Positions 44,001 to 51,780 of a DNA stretch of 64,000 nt are shown piece after piece. Each line of letters starts with the position of its first letter. Within the stretch, counting starts at the first letter, position 1. The stretch covers positions 3,115,501-3,179,500 of the forward strand of contig CP130629.1 of the NCBI GenBank assembly GCA_030644725.1, given 5' to 3'. Source of the DNA: Candidatus Electrothrix communis (GTDB taxonomy: Bacteria; Desulfobacterota; Desulfobulbia; Desulfobulbales; Desulfobulbaceae). A program made the position numbers and the translations under genes. A model generated the notes under the pieces. It was given only the letters and a program-made list of their open reading frames with translations, was not told the origin of the DNA and ran no database searches.

Positions 44001-45275
44001 AAGACCCTGCAATCGCTAGCTGTCATTCTTGATCGTGCGGAAAACGGCCCCAGCTTGGTTATCGCCCCCACTTCGGTCTGCCTCAACTGGGAGCAGGAAG
44101 CGGCCCGCTTCGCCCCGACCCTGACCCTGCTCACTCTTTGCGGTGGGGAGAGAGAGGCCATTGTCCAAGGCCTAGGAAAGCGGGACATTCTCGTCACCAG
44201 CTACACCCTGCTTCAGCAGGAGGTGGAACTGTTGGAAACGATTTCCTGGCAAACAGTTGTCTTGGATGAGGCCCAGTCCATTAAAAATGCGGCAACCAAG
44301 CGGTCCAAGGCTGCCATGCGCCTGAATGCCAAGTTTCGTCTTATCACCACCGGTACGCCCATTGAGAATCACCTGGGTGAGCTATGGAATCTCTTCAACT
44401 TTATTAATCGTGGCCTGCTCGGTACCTATAAACAATTCAACAGCCGCTTCGGCATTCCCATTGAGAAACACCAGGACCACGCAGCCCGCCGCCAGCTGAA
44501 AAAACTGATCCGCCCCTTTATGCTCCGCCGCATTAAATCCGAGGTACTGGACGAACTGCCGCCTCGGACAGAAATCACCCTGCGGGTGGAAATGAAGAAA
44601 TCGGAAATGCAGTTTTATGAGGCTATTCGTCAACAGGCTATTGAGAATATTGAGAGCAACGGCCAGAAGAGCGGACGCCATCTCCAAATTCTCGCCGAGA
44701 TCATGCGCCTCCGTCGGGCCTGCTGTAATCCAAAACTCATTGACGAACACACCAAGATTTCCTCAAGCAAGCTTCGAGTCTTTGCCGAAGTGGTGGAAGA
44801 GTTGCTGGAATCACATCATAAGGCCTTAGTTTTCAGTCAGTTTACGGGTCACCTTGCCCTAATCCGCGAACATCTTGATAGGGAGAAAATTTCCTACCAA
44901 TACCTAGACGGCACCACTCCGGCCAGGGAGCGCATCCGTCGAGTGGATGCCTTTCAGGCAGGTGAGGGTGATCTTTTCCTGATCAGCCTCAAGGCCGGCG
45001 GACTCGGATTGAATCTTACCGCTGCTGATTATGTTATCCATATGGACCCCTGGTGGAACCCGGCTGTGGAAGATCAGGCGGCGGATCGTGCCCATCGTAT
45101 CGGCCAGACACGTCCGGTAACGGTGTATCGTCTTGTCACGACAGATACTATTGAGGAAAAAATCGTTAAGCTCCATCATGAAAAACGGAATCTGGCGAAT
45201 TCTCTGCTGGAAGGTACAGACTCAGGTGCTCGCGTCAGTGCGGACGAATTACTTGAGTTGATTCGAGCGAGTTAA
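41094..45275 (+). CDS. SNF2-family DEAD/DEAH-box helicase
   Basis: A 1393-residue protein. The first 900 residues are a family-specific helical region with no clear domain. The motor starts near 935 (LRDYQAEGFVWMARLAHLG), with Walker A DDMGLGKT (Lys970), motif II DEAQ, motif III TGTPIEN, and helicase C motifs VFSQFTGHL, SLKAGGLGLNLT and QAADRAHRIGQT. This is the bacterial SNF2/HepA-like type. Large SNF2 proteins of this kind occur as housekeeping RNA polymerase or DNA remodelers and also in defence systems (DISARM, and others). No partner gene for a known system is adjacent, so the role is open. Confidence 0.9.
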   Translation: MFVPDQINDQLPPVHTLPPFEQFILQFISIIYEPVSITFVGNCLAGTDIPIPEVHRLTSNELESTINRLREQQFLNELNQCPPHLAEQLTRQAVAEGRFTDLAALIEKKAPVSYLYGKWATRCQRALRQFRIGMYSDDFDKIDEAVTFLEQHGREHIGPEPPAVRIVARNFDAAWFGALPGSQQFFLLNTIIHYSMDKACHFPAVIAYLEDDEGITLSEDERVPFQRMLAGYYLLQGNLEKLEALMTAHTEAFQGSGVAGTLAFLQGQVDQALELFEEDLGQLNKYAGPEGTFFFNITGLFCIFSLLIRNTEQDRFLIRRAVALVLDRCKGCPEEVPFRFLDAYVRSVDGTLPDMRVLTDQLKAEERCLSSLVAVLSLYWMGVEIPEEFQNDILALYQQAEKNNFFWLAMEGAELLSALDPDQEDLAETAKKLRKKNNCTSIVHIISTDTTSWKQSLQDLITVTSRSRKPEKTSQLVFLVEFDGENLTLSTKEQKRKGTGKWSKGRGIGLNRLMQPEDFDFLTEQDLKICAALRQVGDINSRNGGCEFDMDKALPALVGHPLVFLEKSGKIPVEIVAGEPELMVEEQDEHLFIHFLQDIGEGKVTVWPETPTRFRVMEINDEHRRVAEIISRDEIQGQGIPISASAQVLNAIGNIASFMTVHSSINVGSAEQGVQVVESDSTIHLHIIPYGSGFRLEMFVQPFSRRGPYLKPGAGVANLMAEVDKRRMQTRRNLLLEEEKAREVEESCPILDLAVDLEQENDREWHMLDPEECLQALLELEEIRDRVVLEWPEGEKLAVRRRAGVNQLNLNIRTSQQNWFSLSGHVKVDQDEVIDLKSLLDKIRESHSRFIPLGKGQFLALTQEFRDRLEDLIQFGDTKGPKDAGDDEIQVHPLAALALDDLTRQANTKTDNGWRDQLKRIEFVQDFVPEVPSTLQAELRDYQAEGFVWMARLAHLGVGGCLADDMGLGKTLQSLAVILDRAENGPSLVIAPTSVCLNWEQEAARFAPTLTLLTLCGGEREAIVQGLGKRDILVTSYTLLQQEVELLETISWQTVVLDEAQSIKNAATKRSKAAMRLNAKFRLITTGTPIENHLGELWNLFNFINRGLLGTYKQFNSRFGIPIEKHQDHAARRQLKKLIRPFMLRRIKSEVLDELPPRTEITLRVEMKKSEMQFYEAIRQQAIENIESNGQKSGRHLQILAEIMRLRRACCNPKLIDEHTKISSSKLRVFAEVVEELLESHHKALVFSQFTGHLALIREHLDREKISYQYLDGTTPARERIRRVDAFQAGEGDLFLISLKAGGLGLNLTAADYVIHMDPWWNPAVEDQAADRAHRIGQTRPVTVYRLVTTDTIEEKIVKLHHEKRNLANSLLEGTDSGARVSADELLELIRAS

Positions 45276-45332
45276 TCAAACAGGGTCAACGAGACGGCGG
45301 GCTGTTTTTTTCGGCAGCCTTCCTCTCCTAAA

Positions 45333-45863
45333 TCACCCCTGCTGTTCTGCTCGTTCCCGGATGCGTTCCAGTATTTCCTCGCGTAGGGCGCTCGCCCATA
45401 ACAGAAACTTGTCATCAGGAGCAGGATCTCTATCGATAATTTTGCTCAGGCAGGCATTGGCGGCACTGTATTGAGCAAAGCCCTCAAAGAGAATCTGAGC
45501 CTTAAGCAACAGGGCTTCTGGGTGCTCCGGGTCGCGGGCAAGTACCACCTCCGCCTGTTCAAGAGCTTCTCTGAATTTATGTTCCCTTTTCAGTATCCTG
45601 ATTTTCTCCACCTCACCGGCGAGCTGATCCTGCAAGGTGTTTCGCCCGCTACCTCCGCTGTAGATGAAAACGAAGAAATCAGCGATTCGCCCGGTGGCGT
45701 ACATGGCGGGGAAAGGGAGAAGAAGGCCGCCGAGCATAATAAGGATAAAGGCTAACCAGCCATAGGCGAAAAGGGCCATAATTCCAAAAAACAAGCTGAC
45801 CGGCAACACCTTGAAATACATGCCTACATATTGAGTTCTGGCGAACGAGTCTTGATCTTTCAC
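45333..45863 (-). CDS. Small membrane protein with TPR-like helices
   Basis: 176 residues from a GTG with a GGAG site. Two membrane helices (VSLFFGIMALFAYGWLAFIL and IMLGGLLLPFPAMYATG) are followed by a short loop with GGSG and then cytoplasmic TPR-like helices (REALEQAEVVLARDPEHPEA, LLLKAQILFEG). No named family. It converges with the SNF2 gene and is probably an independent housekeeping gene. Confidence 0.65.
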   Translation of the reverse strand: MKDQDSFARTQYVGMYFKVLPVSLFFGIMALFAYGWLAFILIMLGGLLLPFPAMYATGRIADFFVFIYSGGSGRNTLQDQLAGEVEKIRILKREHKFREALEQAEVVLARDPEHPEALLLKAQILFEGFAQYSAANACLSKIIDRDPAPDDKFLLWASALREEILERIRERAEQQG

Positions 45864-46341
45864 GGGATGGTTTCTCCAAAGTATTTTCTTTGGTTCCCAA
45901 ACTCCGATTTGGGAACATTGGCTGGCAGCTCTGCTTCCCGGTGCTGGAGAGCACTTTGTGTACTCAGGGTGTTACCCTGAGCTGATAGATATAGCCCCTT
46001 TTTCCCCTCCTGAAAAACAGCGTTTATCTCCAAAGTCCCCCAATATAACGATGTGTTACAAACTCCGCTTCCTTTTAGTCCAAGGGCATCTTCTCCTCAG
46101 GGTGTTACCCTGAGCTGATTAAATACAGCCCCGTAAAAACGCTTTCTCCTTCAGCCTAATATTACCTTTGAATCAAGGTTAATTTATTGTTGTTATGAGA
46201 TAACAGAAAATTTGTGAGAAAACAAGTTCCGGTATAGTCTTCCACAACGTAATCCCCTGATTATTTTTTTAAACTTACACGACAATACATTTTACACAGC
46301 CCCAAACACACTAATATTGTAGCGTAACAAATAGGAACACA
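45864..46341. other. 478-bp intergenic region with two copies of a palindrome
   Basis: No gene is visible. Two identical 19-bp palindromes, CTCAGGGTGTTACCCTGAG, lie at 45963-45981 and 46096-46114, each followed by the same GCTGAT and then a similar AT-rich stretch ending in AGCCCC. They look like REP-type elements. The rest is AT-rich, and the last 60 bases should hold the promoter of the STAND gene. Confidence 0.65.
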
Positions 46342-49300
46342 ATGAGATTTTTTGAACTTGAACCTGCTGATCTTTCGACACTGAATGATGCCGACTTAAG
46401 AGAAATGGTAGCTCGATTGTGCGAAGCAGAATTGATTCGGCAGGGAGTTCAGCCATCTTGCGTGTTATGGGGTGGAGCACAGGAGGCGGCAGACGGTGGC
46501 CTTGATGTACGCGTGAACGCATCCACCAAACTGATTGAAACTAGTTTTGTTCCTCGCGGAAATACTGGTTTCCAAGTAAAGAAAAACAGTATGGGCAAGG
46601 CCGCATGCACTAAGGAGATGTTGGAAAAAGACAGTAGCATAAAGCCAGTTATTGCCGATTTAGCTTCCCAAAAAGGAGCGTACATCATTGTCAGCGGCAA
46701 AGACGATTGTTCAGACAAAATGCTCTCGGAACGTCGTCTTGGGATGAGCAAGGCTGTTGAAAATTTAAGCAACAAGGATGAGCTCGTCCTCAATTTTTAT
46801 GGAAGAGACAGACTATCCACATGGTTAAGGCAGCATCCCGGAGTTGCATTATGGGTACGTTCGCGTTTAGGTAAGCCCCTGTCAGGCTGGATGCCATTTG
46901 GTCGATGGGCGGCAACGCCACCTGATCAGGATGATGAATTTTTACTTGATGATCATCCTTGTGTTATTGATGCAAACTCGCAGGAAAAAGAGCCTATCCC
47001 AATCGCTGACGGCATCAAACTTACACGCGATAAGCTACGGAATGCTGGCAGCACAGTCCGAATAACCGGATTATCAGGAGTCGGTAAGACACGTTTTGCT
47101 CAGGCACTTTTTGAAATCGATATCGAGGAAGATGCATTGCCAGCAGCAAATGTAATCTATGCCGATCTGGGTGAAGATCTTGCCCCCACCGCTTCAGAAC
47201 TTATTTCGTATCTCATTGCTAATGATTTAGAAGCAGTTGTTGTTTTGGACAATTGTCCTCCAGACGTTCATCGTACTTTACAAAAGAAAGTTTCAGCGAG
47301 CAGCGCAAGCTTGAGCCTTTTGACTATTGAATATGATATATCGGATGATCGGCCTGAAGAGACAGAAGTCGTTCATTTGGAGCCCTCAAGCGAAAAAACC
47401 GTTTCCGAACTCGTTCAAAAAAGATTTCCGAATTTAGGTCGTGTTAATGCGGACAAAGTCGCAAAATTTGCTGGTGGCAATGCTCGCGTTGCAATCGCCT
47501 TAGCAAGCAGGGTAGATACAGATGAAACGCTCACAAACTTTTCTGATGAAGATCTGTTCCAACGACTATTCAGTCAACGGAAGGGGATTACAGATAGTTT
47601 CCTGGAAAGTGCGGAAGTTTTATCCCTTGTGTACTCATTCAACGTCTCACAGTCAAAATACAATGACGAACTGAGTGTTCTGGCGACCATCGGTGGTTTA
47701 GATCGCCGCAGTCTCAATCGAGGCCATACAGAGCTTTTGAGGCGACAATTAGCTCAACAACGCGGGAATTGGAGAGCCGTGTTGCCACACGCTTTGGCCA
47801 ACCGCTTAGCCAGAAGAGCACTCCAAAATATCACACCTTCTGAGATTAATGTTGAGCTTTTCAAACGAGAAAATTTGCGATTGCTTAAGTCCTGTGCTCA
47901 TAGATTAGGATATTTACATGATTTTGAACCTGCACGCCAATTGGCCGACACATGGGTACAATCAGGCGGCCCGTTGCATGATATTGCGTCGTGCGATGAA
48001 GAGCTGTTAACGGCTCTTGGCTATATCGCCCCAGTATTCCCAGAAGCTGTGTTGTCAGCAATAGAAATTGCCTCGAACGACCCTGTATTCACCTCAAGAA
48101 GCAATAAACATTTTCCCCTGTTTGTAAGACTTCTGCGCCAACTCGCTTATGAGGATGAACATTTTGATCGCGCTGCTGAAATAATCCTGAAGTTTGCCGA
48201 GACGGAAAAGGCTGGTGAGAACAATAACAGCGTAGTTGGTCAACTATCCTCGCTCTTCTCGTTGTACCTTTCAGGAACGCAAGCTACCCCGCAACGGAGA
48301 CAAGCATTTCTCAACCGATTACTTAACTCCAACAACCCGAGACATCAGGAAATCTCTAGCGAGTTATTTCGTTCAGCCTTCAATACATCTCATTGGTCTT
48401 CGTTCGGCACCTTTGGCTTCGGTGCGCGTAAAAGAGACTTTGGTTGGAGTCCTCAAACAAACGCTGAGAAAATGGCTTGGTACACAGGGTTCATTGAACT
48501 TTTGAGACCCAAATTATCGTCAAACAACGAGAGATCCATAAAGTGGGTCAAGGTGCTATTGGCGGATCATTTTCGTGGATTGTGGTCCTTTGCCCACTGC
48601 TTTGATACCTTGGAAGAAATAATCCATGAACACGCCAGTGGGAAAAACTGGCCTGAAATGTGGTTGTCGATCAAGAAAACGATCTCTTATGATAGGAAAA
48701 AACACAGCCCTGAACTTCTTAGCAAAATTGAAACACTTGAAAAATTAGCTGCCCCTTCAGATCCTTATGCAGAAATTGAGGCTTACGCCCTAACCAACAC
48801 TTGGGACCATATAGAAACTACGGAAGGAAATTACGAAAATAAATCGAAAGAAATCAATGAGAAGATAGTAAAACTGGGAGAGCTCGCTGCTTCTACGCCT
48901 GAATATCTCGAAAAATTAGCACCAAGGCTTTGGGAAAAACACATTGATGCGCTTTGGTCATTCGGTGAGGGGCTTGCCAAAGGTAGCGTTGATCCGAGTG
49001 CAACATTTGAGTTTCTCGTCGGCTTGATGCAGAAACAACACCTGGAGCAAATTCATCCTATTTTATTCAGTGGATTTATTCATGGTGTTCTCGCCGAACA
49101 TCCTAGTATGGCTCGTCAAATCCAAGAGCGCGTTATTGAAATACCAGAACTGAAACCACACTTCGTATACTTGTTAGGGGCCACACCAATAGTAGCTTGG
49201 GGTGCGAAAAAACTGCTTGAGATGGCCCGGTCCGGCGAAATCGACGCGTGGCAATTTGAACAGATTAAATATGGTCAGATACATAAAACGATTTCAGACA

Positions 49301-50169
49301 AAGAGTTAGCTGAAATTCTTTTGGCACTCATTGAGCTGAAAGGGGGCATCTTTTCCACAATTGAAATACTTGGCATGCGATTTTTTATCGACATAGATAG
49401 AGACTATGTACCCAGCGAAGTTATACGATCTGTTGGTCGAAAAACAATTCTCGAACTCCTTTTGATGCATAGAGAAAATATTGGCAAGCATCAATGGTCT
49501 GGATTTGATCGTGTCGTCGCGGAGTGCTTATCAAGCACTGCCCCAGAGAATGAAATCCGAGAAATCGTCAAAGTGCTGTGTGATGAAAACAAAAGCCTCC
49601 GTCCCTACGGTTTTGACTTAACCAGTATTACTGAAAAGCTAATCATGAACTTTCCTGAATTGGTTTTAAATAGGGTTGTTACAGGAAACGAAAAAGAAGA
49701 TCTGCTTGTCGATGTGCTTTTCAAGGATCGGGTTCTGCATTACGAGTCTTTGTTGAACCAAGCTTCAGTGGATAGCTTGGTAAACTGGTGCAACAGAAAC
49801 CAAGATCGGATAATGAAAGTCGCCACGGCGGTCTCGCCCTATTCCTCCAATGATAAGGAAAAAGATCCTTTCGATCATCCGAAAAAAGTCAAACTGAGCG
49901 AGCACATCAAGGCACTTTTGGAAATAGCAGAGAACCCCAGCGACATTATTGAAATAATATTCAAAAATACTTGGCCCGGAGGTTGGTCAGGGTCGCTTGC
50001 AGACATTCTTGAAATTCGCTCAAAAGCCTTTGCCGAACTTTTGGAACATCCATCGCATGAAATTTGTGAGTTTGCCAGGATAAAACTTACTGAAATCGAA
50101 AAATCAGTCCGCAAAATCAGAGAGCAGGAAGCGGAAAGAAACAGTCGATACGAACAGCGATTTGAGTAA
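46342..50169 (+). CDS. Nuclease-STAND NTPase, probable anti-phage defence protein
   Basis: A 1275-residue protein with an AGGA site. Residues about 40-85 hold a PD-(D/E)XK-type restriction core: AADGGLDVRV (Asp51, Asp55) and GFQVKK (Gln78, Lys80). A NACHT/STAND-type NTPase follows with Walker A GLSGVGKT (243-250) and Walker B VVVLDNC. The C-terminal 800 residues are helical repeats of unknown type, as expected for a ligand-sensing superstructure. The organisation is that of Avs-type antiviral STAND proteins with an N-terminal effector nuclease; the exact subfamily is not assigned. It is a stand-alone gene at the left edge of the defence-like island. Confidence 0.75.
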   Translation: MRFFELEPADLSTLNDADLREMVARLCEAELIRQGVQPSCVLWGGAQEAADGGLDVRVNASTKLIETSFVPRGNTGFQVKKNSMGKAACTKEMLEKDSSIKPVIADLASQKGAYIIVSGKDDCSDKMLSERRLGMSKAVENLSNKDELVLNFYGRDRLSTWLRQHPGVALWVRSRLGKPLSGWMPFGRWAATPPDQDDEFLLDDHPCVIDANSQEKEPIPIADGIKLTRDKLRNAGSTVRITGLSGVGKTRFAQALFEIDIEEDALPAANVIYADLGEDLAPTASELISYLIANDLEAVVVLDNCPPDVHRTLQKKVSASSASLSLLTIEYDISDDRPEETEVVHLEPSSEKTVSELVQKRFPNLGRVNADKVAKFAGGNARVAIALASRVDTDETLTNFSDEDLFQRLFSQRKGITDSFLESAEVLSLVYSFNVSQSKYNDELSVLATIGGLDRRSLNRGHTELLRRQLAQQRGNWRAVLPHALANRLARRALQNITPSEINVELFKRENLRLLKSCAHRLGYLHDFEPARQLADTWVQSGGPLHDIASCDEELLTALGYIAPVFPEAVLSAIEIASNDPVFTSRSNKHFPLFVRLLRQLAYEDEHFDRAAEIILKFAETEKAGENNNSVVGQLSSLFSLYLSGTQATPQRRQAFLNRLLNSNNPRHQEISSELFRSAFNTSHWSSFGTFGFGARKRDFGWSPQTNAEKMAWYTGFIELLRPKLSSNNERSIKWVKVLLADHFRGLWSFAHCFDTLEEIIHEHASGKNWPEMWLSIKKTISYDRKKHSPELLSKIETLEKLAAPSDPYAEIEAYALTNTWDHIETTEGNYENKSKEINEKIVKLGELAASTPEYLEKLAPRLWEKHIDALWSFGEGLAKGSVDPSATFEFLVGLMQKQHLEQIHPILFSGFIHGVLAEHPSMARQIQERVIEIPELKPHFVYLLGATPIVAWGAKKLLEMARSGEIDAWQFEQIKYGQIHKTISDKELAEILLALIELKGGIFSTIEILGMRFFIDIDRDYVPSEVIRSVGRKTILELLLMHRENIGKHQWSGFDRVVAECLSSTAPENEIREIVKVLCDENKSLRPYGFDLTSITEKLIMNFPELVLNRVVTGNEKEDLLVDVLFKDRVLHYESLLNQASVDSLVNWCNRNQDRIMKVATAVSPYSSNDKEKDPFDHPKKVKLSEHIKALLEIAENPSDIIEIIFKNTWPGGWSGSLADILEIRSKAFAELLEHPSHEICEFARIKLTEIEKSVRKIREQEAERNSRYEQRFE

Positions 50170-50183
50170 AATAGAGAGGTTAC

Positions 50184-51134
50184 CTATTTAATCAGCTGGG
50201 GCTTATAGCACTCCCGATCCAACCCCAAAAGATCATCCAGATTATCAGGAGTAAGCACCCAAAGATGCGAAGCTTTCCGGTAAAGCACTTCCCTGTCGAC
50301 AAAATAACGATCTATCAGCTTTGTAATCTCTGATTCCGGCTTTCCCTGCCAATATCCGTCTTCTGTTGCAGCAAGAATATACGATTTGATCCTGATCGAA
50401 AAGTCGGCGTCCTTACGCATATATTCAAGTATATGGTTGAACCCGCTGATTGAAATATACATCCATAACATGCCGAAGCACCGAAAGCGAAACTCGATAT
50501 CCGTTTTGGTCCATTTCTTTTTTACCCCTCCACGCTTCCATTGATGCCATACAGACACCTCAGGATTGAGCATCTTCAGCATGTTGCTGTTGGGTACGGC
50601 AAACCATTTATGCCCTCCCTCCTGAAATCCATTTATCCGGTAAAAGAATTTCTCCCATTGGGTGGGATCGAAGCTGTCCGGGGCAACAGCAACCCAGAAA
50701 AGAACAGCCTTTTCAAGCAGGCATTGATCAACCCCACTCAGGGCAAACATAAAATCATAGATACCGTTGCTTGAAACGATTATCTTTACATGTTTATACG
50801 TTTTCCCCAGTTCATTCAAATCACTGATAATCTGCGCTCGTTTCCTGTCCATATTGGCGGGAGTATATTTTTCCCAAATGAACGCCTTGGAAGAAAACTC
50901 CGGGACATGCAGACAGCGCACATAGATGTCTGTGCCGTATCTTTTCATGAGGCTCGGCAGGGCAAATCGTATCTGTCCGGGCACCCCGTTTATTCCGGGG
51001 ATAAAATACAGGGCCGTCTCCGCAGCTCTGTTGCCGTATTCAAAAAAATCATCATAAAACTGCCTGTAATCATTACGGAGCGATGTTGTGCAGGCTGCTA
51101 CGAATTGCTTTGTATATAACTGGAAATCTTTCAT
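50184..51134 (-). CDS. Unknown protein with alpha/beta-hydrolase-like features
   Basis: A 316-residue protein of no recognised family. The first third reads like the start of an alpha/beta hydrolase: ALYFIPGINGVPGQIRFAL (oxyanion-type strand-turn), an LNELGKTYKHVKIIVSSNGI segment where SSNG lies at the usual nucleophile elbow (GxSxG is not conserved), and a following helix. The rest has many aromatic residues. It has no signal peptide. It converges with the STAND gene (14 bases apart). The island setting suggests an accessory or defence role; function unknown. Confidence 0.5.
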   Translation of the reverse strand: MKDFQLYTKQFVAACTTSLRNDYRQFYDDFFEYGNRAAETALYFIPGINGVPGQIRFALPSLMKRYGTDIYVRCLHVPEFSSKAFIWEKYTPANMDRKRAQIISDLNELGKTYKHVKIIVSSNGIYDFMFALSGVDQCLLEKAVLFWVAVAPDSFDPTQWEKFFYRINGFQEGGHKWFAVPNSNMLKMLNPEVSVWHQWKRGGVKKKWTKTDIEFRFRCFGMLWMYISISGFNHILEYMRKDADFSIRIKSYILAATEDGYWQGKPESEITKLIDRYFVDREVLYRKASHLWVLTPDNLDDLLGLDRECYKPQLIK

Positions 51135-51216
51135 AAATATTACGTCTTCAAGTGCTTGGTGTGTAGCACCGAAAAAGCCGAGATCATCTCAATACAAAAT
51201 GCCAAAATGGGTTTAC

Positions 51217-51246
51217 CTTACCGACCCTTATCGACCCTTACCGACC
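51217..51246. repeat. Three tandem 10-bp units at the end of the dnaE fragment
   Basis: CTTACCGACC, CTTATCGACC and CTTACCGACC in a row. The stop codon of the dnaE fragment (minus strand) lies inside the third unit. Confidence 0.75.
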
Positions 51247-51741
51247 GTTCCCACCACCAAACCGCTTCTTCCGCTTAACCTCAGCCTGCCGCATCTGCAC
51301 GGACAGACATCCCGGCCCGAAGGACGCCTTCACCTTCTGGAAAAAATCCGAACAAGGCCGCACAGTGATATCCTTCATGGGCAGGATATCCACCTCACCC
51401 CTTCCATCAAAATGAAGCGTCAGTTTGATCGGGGCGGAGCCGTGGAATTGATAGATCAGCTCCTTGAGTTCGATGAGCTGGTTCCGTCCGATCCTATCGG
51501 CAGGCAGACGGATCGAAGCCTGCTCGGTAAACTGCTCCACCGCCTTATCCAACGAGTAGATATCTTCAGCAATGATCTTTGCCCCCCGCTCTCCCTGCTG
51601 GACCGTACCGAGGACAATCAGGGGCTCGTCTTTGCCGAGATAATGGGAGCAGCGAGAAAAGGTCTCCGGGAAGACAATCACTTCCACACTGGAACTCATA
51701 TCCTCCAGCACGGTAAAGGCCATGCGGTCGCCTTTTTTCGA
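51238..51741 (-). pseudogene. DNA polymerase III alpha subunit (DnaE) C-terminal fragment
   Basis: About 161 residues from an internal Met; the frame can be read back to SKKGDRMAFTVLED, the OB-fold start in DnaE, before a stop at 51754-51756. The rest matches the tail of DnaE: SSSVEVIVFPETFSRCSHYL, then GERGAKIIAEDIYSL and a final subdomain. The polymerase, PHP and tau-binding parts are missing, and no start or ribosome site fits. It is a broken copy, and the intact dnaE is presumably elsewhere. The break at about 51742 marks a rearrangement border next to the left arm of the ubiquitin-like island. Confidence 0.85.
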
Positions 51742-51780
51742 GATATTAAATTGTTAACAACGCGTTGAACAAATGCTCGA

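Noticed and set aside
41094-45275. SNF2 helicase as part of DISARM or another named defence system
   Set aside because: No methylase, DUF1998 or other partner gene adjoins it; its neighbours look like housekeeping genes.
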